A stretch of 64,000 nucleotides of DNA from Actinomycetospora lutea (GTDB lineage: Bacteria > Actinomycetota > Actinomycetes > Mycobacteriales > Pseudonocardiaceae), in NCBI RefSeq assembly GCF_028737205.1, contig NZ_JAQZAL010000026.1, forward strand, positions 1 to 64,000. The letters run 5' to 3'. Position 1 is the first letter of the stretch. Each line of letters opens with the position of its first letter. The position numbers and the translations under genes were made by a program. Under the pieces are notes generated by a model. It saw only the letters and a list, made by a program, of their open reading frames with translations, was not told where the DNA came from and searched no databases. This document shows positions 32,693 through 40,593 of the stretch, in pieces.

Positions 32693-33718
32693 ATGCGCGT
32701 GGGTGTGCTGACCGGTGGCGGCGACTGCCCCGGTCTCAATGCGGTCATCCGGGCCATCGTCCGGCGTGGTGTCCCCGAGTACGGGTACGAGTTCCTCGGC
32801 TTCCGAGACGGCTGGCGCGGTCCGCTGGAGGCCGAGACCCGGTCGCTGGACATCCCGGCCGTGCGCGGGCTGCTCCCGCGCGGCGGCACGATCCTCGGCT
32901 CGTCGCGGACCAACCCGTTCGCCATCGAGGACGGCGTCGAGCGCATCCGGCGCAACCTCCAGTCCCTCGGCGTCGACGCGCTGGTGGCCATCGGCGGGGA
33001 GGACACCCTGGGGGTCGCGAGCGAGCTCTACGAGAAGGGCGTCAAGGTCGTCGGGGTGCCGAAGACGATCGACAACGACCTCTCCGGCACCGACTACACC
33101 TTCGGCTTCGACACCGCGGTGAACATCGCGACCGAGGCGATCGACCGTCTCCACACCACCGCCGAGTCCCACCACCGCGCGCTGATCGTCGAGGTCATGG
33201 GCCGCCACGCAGGCTGGATCGCGCTGCACTCGGGCATGGCCGGCGGAGCGAACGCCATCCTCATCCCCGAGGTCCGGTTCGACCTCGGGCAGGTCTGCGC
33301 CTGGGTGGAGAGCCGCTTCCGGTTGGACTACGCGCCGATCATCGTCGTGTCCGAGGGTGCGATGCCCCAGGGCGGCGAGGCCGTGCTGGCCTCGGGCGGG
33401 AAGGACGAGTTCGGCCACGTCCGCCTCGGCGGCATCGGCGACTGGCTGGCCCACGAGATCGAGTCGCGCACCGGCAAGGAGGCCCGCACCACCGTGCTCG
33501 GCCACGTGCAGCGCGGGGGGACGCCCAGCGCGCGCGACCGCTGGCTCGCCACCCGCTTCGGCCTGCACGCGATCGACGCCGTCGCGAGCGGGCAGTGGGG
33601 CCAGATGACCGCGCTGCGCGGCAGCGAGATCACGATGGTGCCGCTGCGCGAGGCGACCGAGCAGCTCAAGCTCGTCGACCCCGCCCTCTACGCCGAGGCG
33701 GCGGTCTTCTTCGGCTGA
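32693..33718 (+). CDS. pfkA: 6-phosphofructokinase, group III type
   Basis: The 341-residue protein phosphorylates fructose 6-phosphate in glycolysis. It begins MRVGVLTGGGDCPGLNAVIR and has the catalytic PKTIDNDLSGTDYTFGFDTA segment and the substrate motif MGRHAGWIA. At the two positions that distinguish phosphoryl donors it has the acidic GGED form and Lys in PKTIDND, the pattern of PPi-type and some actinobacterial ATP-type enzymes, so the donor cannot be decided from sequence. A near-random 177-base spacer separates it from the alcohol dehydrogenase. It is convergent with the lipase-like gene. Confidence 0.9.
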   Translation: MRVGVLTGGGDCPGLNAVIRAIVRRGVPEYGYEFLGFRDGWRGPLEAETRSLDIPAVRGLLPRGGTILGSSRTNPFAIEDGVERIRRNLQSLGVDALVAIGGEDTLGVASELYEKGVKVVGVPKTIDNDLSGTDYTFGFDTAVNIATEAIDRLHTTAESHHRALIVEVMGRHAGWIALHSGMAGGANAILIPEVRFDLGQVCAWVESRFRLDYAPIIVVSEGAMPQGGEAVLASGGKDEFGHVRLGGIGDWLAHEIESRTGKEARTTVLGHVQRGGTPSARDRWLATRFGLHAIDAVASGQWGQMTALRGSEITMVPLREATEQLKLVDPALYAEAAVFFG

Positions 33719-33726
33719 CCGACTCG

Positions 33727-34566
33727 TCACTCGGTCCCGACCAGGACCGGCCAGCCGACGCCCTCGGAGTGGAGCGTCACGCAGTCCGCCTCGGTCGGGC
33801 GGGGGAGCGGGCGGGTCCCGAGGGCCCGCAGGACGAGGCCCACCACCAGCCGCGAGCCGGGCAGCGAGGCGTGCGGCGTCCGCGCCGCCGGGCAGATCGC
33901 CTGCAGGCGGACCGCCGCGACGCCGGGCAGCGCCGCGGAGTCGGGCGGCACGACGACCTCGTCGGCGTCGGTCCACACCGAGAGCCACGGGACGGCCGGC
34001 CGCGGCCGCGTGGCGAGGTCGGTGAGCAGCGCGCTCCCCGGGGCGAGCTGGCGGCAGGCCTGCTCGCACGTCTCGGGGGCCAGGACCGTGGCCGCGGCGG
34101 CGACCTGTGTGCCCCGCAGCGGGGAGCCGAGGGTGACGACGCGGCGCACCGCCGGCGCGGTCCGCCCGGTCGCCAGGTACTGCCACACGGCGACGCCGCC
34201 CGAGGAGAAGCCGATGAGGTCGACGGTGGTGGCGCCGTGGCGCAGCAGGTCGCGGACCGTGCGGTCGATCGCGGCCGCCTGGGCGCGCAGGTCGCCGGTC
34301 CCGTGCTCCGGGAGCGTCATGACGACACTCGGCCGGCCCACGATGCGCAGCCGGAAGGCCAGGCCGTTCAGGACGTCGCGGGCCCCGCCGTGGCCGGGGA
34401 CCAGGACGACCGGACCCTTGTCGAGCGGGTCCGCGGCGGCGGGCACGCCCCACTCGCGCACGACGACGCCCGTCACGAGCGTCGCCGTCACGAGCACGAC
34501 CGCGGTCACCGCGAGGAGGAACCTCCGCCGCCGTGGCGAGCGGTCGGAGAACGGTGCCCACCGCAT
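33727..34566 (-). CDS. Membrane-anchored or secreted lipase-like alpha/beta hydrolase
   Basis: The 279-residue product has a basic N-terminus and a single hydrophobic segment (about residues 16-38), then a hydrolase domain. VVLVPGHGGARD gives the oxyanion strand, IGFSSGGVAVWQYL holds the nucleophile Ser, WTDADEVVVPP probably holds the Asp, and HASLPGS the His. Two Cys in CEQACRQL may form a disulphide, consistent with export. It resembles actinobacterial extracellular triacylglycerol lipases. It lies upstream of, and on the same strand as, the end of the nitronate monooxygenase gene. Confidence 0.75.
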   Translation of the reverse strand: MRWAPFSDRSPRRRRFLLAVTAVVLVTATLVTGVVVREWGVPAAADPLDKGPVVLVPGHGGARDVLNGLAFRLRIVGRPSVVMTLPEHGTGDLRAQAAAIDRTVRDLLRHGATTVDLIGFSSGGVAVWQYLATGRTAPAVRRVVTLGSPLRGTQVAAAATVLAPETCEQACRQLAPGSALLTDLATRPRPAVPWLSVWTDADEVVVPPDSAALPGVAAVRLQAICPAARTPHASLPGSRLVVGLVLRALGTRPLPRPTEADCVTLHSEGVGWPVLVGTE

Positions 34567-34582
34567 CCCGGCGGCCGGGGAG

Positions 34583-35572
34583 TCAGCCCGAGCGCGCGGC
34601 GTCGGCGTCGGCGGCGAGGGTCCTCACGATCTCGGCGGCGGGCCGGACGTCCGACACCAGCGAGCAGGACTCCCCGGCGTAGAGCACCGAGGCGTCCAGG
34701 TCGCCCTCGAAGCCGTCCATCGGCATGAAGATGCTGTAGCGCGGCAGGTCGACGGTCTGCCCGCCGACGGGCATCTTGCCGGTGACTTCGCCCTCGCCGG
34801 CCCGCTGGCCGCTCGCCGGCGACCCGGCCTCGAGCCACTCCTCGACGATCCGGTTGCGCAGCACCCGGTGCGCCGCGTCGGGCCACTCGACGTCGAACAG
34901 CTTGGTGTGGATGGTGTCGGCCCCGGTGGCGGCGACCACCCGGTCCTTGTACGCCGCGCGGGACTCGTCGCTGCACAGGAACCTCGTCCCGAGCGACACC
35001 GCCTGCGCCCCGAGGGCCAACGCGGCGGCCACCCCGCGGCCGTCGCCGATGCCGCCCGAGGCCACGACCGGCAGCGGCGCGACGGCGTCGACGGTGGCGG
35101 GCAGGACGGTCGCCAGCCCCTCGACGCCGCGCACGTGACCGCCCGCCTCGACGCCCTGGATCATCACCGCGTCCACGCCGGCGTCGGCGGCGGCGCGGGC
35201 CTCGTCGGCGGACCCCACGTGGGCGACCAGCCAGGAACCGGCCGCGTGGGCGCGCTCGACGTAGGGGCCCGGGTCGCCCCAGAACAGGACGAGCACCGAG
35301 ACGCCCTCCTCGAGGCAGCACTCGACCGGGGCGTCGTCGGGGAGCAGCGGCAGGATGAGGTTGGCGCCGAGGGGCCGGTCGGTGAGCGTGCGCGCCTCGC
35401 GGAGCTGCTCGCGCACCACCGGCTCGGGCAGCCCGCCCATGCCCAGCACGCCGAGCCCGCCGGCGTTCGACACCGCCGCGGCCAGGGCCGGACCGGCCAG
35501 ACCACCGCCCATCCCCGCATTCCAGATCGGGAGCTCGACTCCCAGGGTCCGGCAGAGGTCCGTGGTCAGCAT
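34583..35572 (-). CDS. Nitronate monooxygenase (NPD family)
   Basis: The 329-residue flavoprotein is a TIM barrel of the 2-nitropropane dioxygenase family. It has the N-terminal PIWNAGMGGGLAGPALAAAVSNAG, the FMN phosphate region VVASGGIGDGRGVAAALALGAQAVSLGTRFL, and the VEAGGHVRG element with the catalytic His. It oxidises alkyl nitronates such as the toxin propionate-3-nitronate. The ATG at 35572 is chosen because the barrel begins right there and GGGAG lies upstream; a longer form would start at 35614. Confidence 0.85.
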   Translation of the reverse strand: MLTTDLCRTLGVELPIWNAGMGGGLAGPALAAAVSNAGGLGVLGMGGLPEPVVREQLREARTLTDRPLGANLILPLLPDDAPVECCLEEGVSVLVLFWGDPGPYVERAHAAGSWLVAHVGSADEARAAADAGVDAVMIQGVEAGGHVRGVEGLATVLPATVDAVAPLPVVASGGIGDGRGVAAALALGAQAVSLGTRFLCSDESRAAYKDRVVAATGADTIHTKLFDVEWPDAAHRVLRNRIVEEWLEAGSPASGQRAGEGEVTGKMPVGGQTVDLPRYSIFMPMDGFEGDLDASVLYAGESCSLVSDVRPAAEIVRTLAADADAARSG

Positions 35573-35668
35573 GCCGACGCTCCCGCCCGTGGTCTGGAGG
35601 TGGTCCACCAGCACTGTCGCGCTCGGGCGGAAGCACCGTCAACGGCCGGACGGACGCACCGGGCCTGT

Positions 35669-37795
35669 TCAGGCGGTCGTGGTCAGGGCCTCCGTGAGCA
35701 GGGCGACGAGCGCCGCGTGCTGTGCGTCGGTCGAGGTCCCGAGCTCCTCGTCGGACCCGTCGAGGGCGACGGCGGCGAGGTTGGCCTTCTCGCCGAGCAG
35801 GTCGGCGATCCGGGCGTCGATGGTCTGCGCGGCGAGGATGCGCCAGGCCGTGACCGGCTGGGTCTGGCCGATGCGGTGGCAGCGGTCGATGGCCTGGGTC
35901 TGCTCCGCGGCGGTCCAGGGCAGCTCGGCGAGCACGATGTCCGAGGCCACCTGGAGGTTGATGCCCACCCCGGCCGCGGTCAGCGAGCACACGGCGACCG
36001 CGACGTCCGGGTCCTCGACGAAGGCGTCGATGTTGCGCTGCCGGACGGTGGGGGTCTGGTCGCCGCGGATCGAGGAGTACCGCACGCCCTGCTTGGCGAA
36101 CAGATCCTCGGCGGCGTCCATGACGTCGACGTGCTTGGCGAAGAACACGACCTTGCCCGAGCTGCGGGCGAGCTGGGCGGCGTAGTCGGCGGCGAGCGTC
36201 GCCTTCGCCTGCCCGATGCGGCGCATCATGCTGAAGACGTTGTCGCCGTTCGACGCGCCGGCCGCGTCCTTCTGCTCCCAGGTGGCGACGCGGGCCACGA
36301 GGTCGTGGTCGATCCCCTCGACGGGGCCGGAGTCGCGGGCGGCGAGCGCGTCGGTGTAGCGCTGCACCATCCGCTGGGCGAGGTCCCGCTCGGCCGCGCG
36401 GATCGAGCGCCCCGTCGGGCCGTCGAGCTCGACGGGGAGGTCGGCGATGCGGCGGGCCGGGATGTCGGCGGCCACGTCGATCTTCCGGCGGCGGACGACT
36501 CCACGGTCGACGACGGCCCGGCGGGCGGCGGGGTAGAAGCCCCGGTCGGCAGGGGTCAGGCCCGTCTCGGTCAGGGCGTCCATGAGGGCTCCGACCGGCT
36601 TCTTCACGTCGATCCAGCCGAGGAACTCCCAGATGGCGAGGAAGTCCTCGATGTCGTTGATCAGCGGCGTGCCGGTGAGCGCCATGAGCAGCGGGTCCGC
36701 GCTGAACGACCGGATCTTCTCCGAGAGCGCCAGCACGTGCTGCGATCGCTGCGAGGTCTTGTTCTTGATGAAGTGCGCCTCGTCGACGACCATCCCGCGG
36801 AAGCCGAAGTCGCGCAGCCACCCGACGTGCCGGTCGAGGACCTCGTAGTTGACGACGACGATGTCGGCGAAGCCGTCGACGTTCTCGCCGTCGCCCTGGA
36901 TCGCGGTGGCCTTGCGCCGCGTCGACCACAGGCCGGCCTCGCGCACCCAGTTCGTCTTGACGACGTTGGGGGCGACGACGAGCAGGGGATATGCCTTCGC
37001 CGCCTCGGCCGCGAGCAGCGCCTGCGCGGTCTTGCCCAGCCCGGGCTCGTCGGCGAGCAGGAAGGTGCGGTGGCCCTCCGCGGCGGCCGCGACGACCCCC
37101 GCCTGGTGCGGCATGAGCTCCTTGCCGCCGGCCGCCTTGCGGGAGCCGGACGTCGGCAGGGCCATGCAGGCCGCGCCGTCGCCGGCGCGCTCGAACGAGC
37201 GCAGCAGCGGGTCGAGCAGCTCCCAGCCGTCGAGGCGGGTCGGGCGGGCCGCGGTCGGGCGCGCGGCCGAGAAGTCGGGGGCCAGGAACGGGTTGGCCAT
37301 CTGCCGGGACACGACCGACTGCGGCACCACGCCCTGCTTGGCGGGCGCCGGGGCCGGCTCCTCCTCCTCGGCGGGCGGGGCCTCCTCGCGCGGCGGCGTG
37401 ATGCCCGCGCGGCGCATCATGTCGCGCTCGAGCGAGCGGGCCTCGTCGGAGACGACGGCGTCCTCGCCGAGCAGGGCCAGGAGCGCCTGGTCGCGGACGG
37501 CCGTGCGGGCCAGCGACGTCGCGACGTCGTCGAGCTTCTTGAGCCGCTCGGTGCGACGGGCGTCGCTGAGGTCCTCGTTCGCCCGGATGCGGGCGCGTTC
37601 GTCGCGCAGCAGCAGCGCGACCGCCTGGAACTTGGTGCGGGTCGCTGCCGTCGCCCGGCCCTTCTTGAGGGCGGCGCCGATCTCGTCGACCGCGCGTGTG
37701 AGCACCGAGACGACGTCCTCGCGCCGACGGCCGTTCTGCGGGCGACCGGGGTTGCCGCGGCGGCCCCGGGACTGGGGCTGGCCTCGACGAGCCAT
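35669..37795 (-). CDS. SNF2-family DEAD/DEAH helicase
   Basis: The 708-residue protein has a basic N-terminus and a helical charged region to about 150, an acidic Pro-rich linker, and a Swi2/Snf2 ATPase core. Walker A is LADEPGLGKTAQ, the DEAH box lies in VVDEAHFIKNKT, and motif III is ALTGTPLIN. In the second lobe, SLTAAGVGINL and QAIDRCHRIGQTQPV form motifs V and VI. It is a DNA translocase or remodelling enzyme with no associated nuclease here. AGGAGG precedes the ATG at 37795, so the much longer upstream frame is not coding. It stands alone and shows no defence-island context. Confidence 0.9.
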   Translation of the reverse strand: MARRGQPQSRGRRGNPGRPQNGRRREDVVSVLTRAVDEIGAALKKGRATAATRTKFQAVALLLRDERARIRANEDLSDARRTERLKKLDDVATSLARTAVRDQALLALLGEDAVVSDEARSLERDMMRRAGITPPREEAPPAEEEEPAPAPAKQGVVPQSVVSRQMANPFLAPDFSAARPTAARPTRLDGWELLDPLLRSFERAGDGAACMALPTSGSRKAAGGKELMPHQAGVVAAAAEGHRTFLLADEPGLGKTAQALLAAEAAKAYPLLVVAPNVVKTNWVREAGLWSTRRKATAIQGDGENVDGFADIVVVNYEVLDRHVGWLRDFGFRGMVVDEAHFIKNKTSQRSQHVLALSEKIRSFSADPLLMALTGTPLINDIEDFLAIWEFLGWIDVKKPVGALMDALTETGLTPADRGFYPAARRAVVDRGVVRRRKIDVAADIPARRIADLPVELDGPTGRSIRAAERDLAQRMVQRYTDALAARDSGPVEGIDHDLVARVATWEQKDAAGASNGDNVFSMMRRIGQAKATLAADYAAQLARSSGKVVFFAKHVDVMDAAEDLFAKQGVRYSSIRGDQTPTVRQRNIDAFVEDPDVAVAVCSLTAAGVGINLQVASDIVLAELPWTAAEQTQAIDRCHRIGQTQPVTAWRILAAQTIDARIADLLGEKANLAAVALDGSDEELGTSTDAQHAALVALLTEALTTTA

Positions 37796-38157
37796 GTGCC
37801 TCCTCCGGCACGACGTGCAGACGTCGTGCGTGATGGACCCGCGGAGAGCCGGGGTGGCCCCCTGCGGCGCGAGCCGGACCGCGGGTCCGCGGCGACGCCG
37901 CGTGTTCCCGGACGGCGCGTCGGATCCGGCGCCATCGGTCGGGCTCGCTGTGCCACTGCCCGAGAACGAGCAGCGGACGGCGTGCCGTCTCGACCATCGT
38001 ACTCCCGACACCGCGCGGACGTCCGACCGACGCGCCCGTGATCGCCGCGGACGTCTCTCCGCGCGGAGCCCCGTCGCTGATCTGCGTCCGAACGGTGGCC
38101 CCGGGGAGGGGTCGGCGTCCCTATGGTTGCCCCTTCCCCGGGAGAGCGAGGCTGTCG
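37796..38157. other. 362-base divergent intergenic region
   Basis: This separates the SNF2 gene (leftward) from the methyltransferase gene (rightward). The sequence is GC-rich and low in structure, with the AGGAGG of the helicase at its left end. I see no further gene, RNA or clear operator in it. Confidence 0.4.
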
Positions 38158-38946
38158 ATGACCCTGCTGCAGTTCGGGGACGAGGGCGCCCGGCGGATCG
38201 AGCGCGTGTACGCCACGCCCGACGTGATCGGGCAGCGCGAGCAGGTGCTCGAGTTGCTGGCCCCGCTCGCCGGCGAGGAGGTCCTCGACGTCGGGTCCGG
38301 ACCCGGGTTCCTGCTGCGCGCGATCGCCGAGGCGGTGGGTCCGGCGGGTTCCGCGCGGGGCCTGGACCCGAGCCCGGCGATGAACGCGGTGGCACTCGCG
38401 CGCTGCGCCGACGTCGCCTGGGTCGGCATCGACGAGGGCGGCGCGGAGGCCCTGCCCTACGCGGCCGGGTCCTTCGACGCGGTGGTGTCGACCCAGGTCT
38501 ACGAGTACGTCGTCGACGTCGCGGGGGCGCTCGTCGAGGCGCGGCGGGTGCTGCGGCCGGGCGGGCGCGTCGTCGTCCTCGACACCGACTGGGACTCGGT
38601 GGTCTGGCACGCCGCCGACCGCGAGCTGCACCGGCGCGTCATGGCGGCGTGGGAGGAGCACCTGGTCGACCCGCGCCTGCCCCGCGTCCTGCCCGGCCTG
38701 CTGGAGCGCGCCGGGTTCCGGGTCACCGACCGCCGGCTGATCCCGGTGTTCAACCCGGTGTACGCCGAGGACACCTACAGCGCCGGGACGATCGACACCA
38801 TCGGCGCCTTCGTCACCGGCCGGCAGGGCCTCACCGAGCAGGACGTGGCGCGCTGGGCCGCGGACCTGCGCTCCCGCGGCACCGACTACCTGTTCAGCCT
38901 CAACCGGTACTGCTTCGTCGCCAGCGCGACGGGGGAGCCGCCGTGA
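38158..38946 (+). CDS. SAM-dependent methyltransferase (UbiE/arsenite-type class I)
   Basis: The 262-residue protein has motif I VLDVGSGPGFLLRAIAE (about 42-58), then GLDPSPAMNAVA, motif II-III EALPYAAGSFDAVVSTQVYEYV and the post-motif LRPGGRVVVLDTDWDSV. The aromatic VYEYVVDV region and the WDSVVW segment are as in small-molecule methyltransferases. The ATG at 38158 gives a normal N-terminus. It is monocistronic and the substrate is unknown. Confidence 0.83.
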   Translation: MTLLQFGDEGARRIERVYATPDVIGQREQVLELLAPLAGEEVLDVGSGPGFLLRAIAEAVGPAGSARGLDPSPAMNAVALARCADVAWVGIDEGGAEALPYAAGSFDAVVSTQVYEYVVDVAGALVEARRVLRPGGRVVVLDTDWDSVVWHAADRELHRRVMAAWEEHLVDPRLPRVLPGLLERAGFRVTDRRLIPVFNPVYAEDTYSAGTIDTIGAFVTGRQGLTEQDVARWAADLRSRGTDYLFSLNRYCFVASATGEPP

Positions 38947-39004
38947 TCAGCGCGTGAGCTCGTCACGGTCTGGAGGCGCGTAACTGCGGCGCGTCACGGA
39001 CGAT

Positions 39005-40069
39005 GTGGCGATGGCCGAGACCGGAGCGGGCGAGCAGACGGCGCCGGACACCAAGCTCGCGCGCAACGTCGGCGCTGTCCTGCTGTTCTTCTTCATCGTG
39101 GGCGACACGCTCGGCGCGGGGATCTACACCCTCGTCGGCACGATGGCCGAGGACGTCGGCGGCGTGCTGTGGCTCCCGCTGGTGATCGCGCTCGTGGTGG
39201 CGCTGCTGACCGCGGGCACGTACGCGGAGATGATCAGCAAGTACCCGCACGCCGGCGGCGCCGCGCGCTACGCCGAGCGCGCCTACAGGACACCGTTCCT
39301 CACCTTCATCGTCGGCTTCTTCATGCTCTCGTCGGGGATCGTCACCGCCGCGCTGCTGGCCAACGCCTTCTCCGGCGACTACTTCACGACGCTGGTCGCC
39401 CTGCCCGCCGACGTCCTCGGCAGCGGGGGCGGCGACGCGTCGCGCATCCTCACGCCGTCGCCGGACCAGCCCCTGCTCACGGGCGCCTTCGCCGCGTCGG
39501 TCGTCGCGTTCTTCTCGTTCCTGGGCTTCGAGGCCGCGGCGAACATGGCCGAGGAGGTCAAGCAGCCCAGCAGGGCCTACCCGCGGGCGCTCTTCGGGGC
39601 GGTCGGCACCGCCGGTCTCGTCTACCTGCTGATCGCGCTCGGGTCCGCGATCGTGGTCGACCCGAACGTGATGGCGCAGTCCACCGGTCCGCTGCTCGAG
39701 GTGATCACCGCGTCGGGGCTGCCGATCCCCGGCTGGGTGTTCTCCCTGATCGCTCTGGTGGCGATCGCCAACGGTGCGCTGCTGTTCGTCGGCACCATCA
39801 GCACGCTCGCCGACACCACCGTGCTCCTGCTGCTGTTCGTGCTCATCTCCACGAACGTCTCGTGCCTGGTGCTCAAGAAGGACCGGGTGCCGCACGACCA
39901 CTTCCGGGTGCCCGCCGTCGTGCCGGTGCTCGCCATCGTGGCCAGCATCGTGCTGCTCACCCAGCAGTCGGTCGAGATCTGGCTGCTCGGCGCGGGCTTC
40001 GTCGTCGTCGGGACGATCCTGTTCCTCGTCGCCCTCCTCGGCCGGCGCCGCGAGACCGCGGCCGCCTGA
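39005..40069 (+). CDS. APC-family amino-acid permease, apparently internally deleted
   Basis: The protein starts with an APC permease N-terminus (VGAVLLFFFIVGDTLGAGIYTL, the discontinuous helix 1) and has the FFSFLGFEAAANMAEEVKQPSR loop of helix 6. It is only 354 residues, about 100 shorter than usual. After the second helix pair it jumps from NAFSGDYF to a DASRIL segment, and after IANGALL directly to FVGTISTLADTTVLL, so the segments that usually hold helix 5 and helices 8-9 seem to be missing although the frame is intact. It may be a non-functional permease or a minimal variant. The last gene base lies three bases from the convergent oxidase-like gene. Confidence 0.65.
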   Translation: MAMAETGAGEQTAPDTKLARNVGAVLLFFFIVGDTLGAGIYTLVGTMAEDVGGVLWLPLVIALVVALLTAGTYAEMISKYPHAGGAARYAERAYRTPFLTFIVGFFMLSSGIVTAALLANAFSGDYFTTLVALPADVLGSGGGDASRILTPSPDQPLLTGAFAASVVAFFSFLGFEAAANMAEEVKQPSRAYPRALFGAVGTAGLVYLLIALGSAIVVDPNVMAQSTGPLLEVITASGLPIPGWVFSLIALVAIANGALLFVGTISTLADTTVLLLLFVLISTNVSCLVLKKDRVPHDHFRVPAVVPVLAIVASIVLLTQQSVEIWLLGAGFVVVGTILFLVALLGRRRETAAA

Positions 40070-40072
40070 CCG

Positions 40073-40528
40073 CTACTCCCGCTCGACCGTCCGCAGGCCT
40101 CGCGTCGGCGTCCACCACTCGACGACGAGGAGCGTGGCCCGCGGATCCAGGTGGGTGTGCACGACCTCGGTGACGTCGGCGCGGAACAGGTCGCCGCCCG
40201 TCCCCTCGGTGACCTCGCCCGACACGACCGCGCGCCCCGCGATCTTGGCCTCGCCGGGCCACTGCGCCTCCTGGCCGTCGACGGGGTCGACGGTGGCGCT
40301 GTGCAGGGCGAAGCGCGGGTCGCGGCGCAGGTCGGCCCCCTTGCGGGCCGCGGGCATCGAGCCGAAGGTCAGCTCGCCGTCGTCGAACGCGGTCTCGATG
40401 CCGGAGATCCGCGGCGAGCCGTCGGCGCGCAGCGTCGCGAGCGTCTTGTGGCGGTGGGCGTCGAACAGCGCGCGGACCCGTGCTGCGAACTCCGGCACCG
40501 CGCTCTCGACATCGCGCCAGCTGGTCAT
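40073..40528 (-). CDS. PNPOx-like FMN-binding split-barrel protein
   Basis: The 151-residue product has the pyridoxamine-5'-phosphate-oxidase-like fold: HKTLATLRADGSPRISGIE (about 27-45), then a strand RFALHSATVDP and the C-terminal strand ATLLVVEWWTP. Actinobacterial relatives bind FMN, haem or F420 and act on unknown substrates. It is convergent with the permease gene and divergent from the phospholipase gene, with a 65-base gap to the latter. The function is not assignable. Confidence 0.72.
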   Translation of the reverse strand: MTSWRDVESAVPEFAARVRALFDAHRHKTLATLRADGSPRISGIETAFDDGELTFGSMPAARKGADLRRDPRFALHSATVDPVDGQEAQWPGEAKIAGRAVVSGEVTEGTGGDLFRADVTEVVHTHLDPRATLLVVEWWTPTRGLRTVERE

Positions 40529-40593
40529 GCGCCGATGATGGCGCCGGGGTCCGACACCGCCGGCGCTTGTCCCCGTTCGGCCCAGCCGCCACG

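Noticed and set aside
31361-34561. A minus-strand open frame of about 1,066 codons opposite the alcohol dehydrogenase and phosphofructokinase
   Set aside because: It is low-complexity, has no ribosome site and lies antisense to two clearly conserved enzymes.
35669-37795. Antiphage defence system based on the SNF2 helicase
   Set aside because: The helicase stands alone; no nuclease, methyltransferase of restriction type, PLD nuclease or phage-defence partner is adjacent, and the nearby PLD protein belongs to a lipid operon 2.8 kb away.
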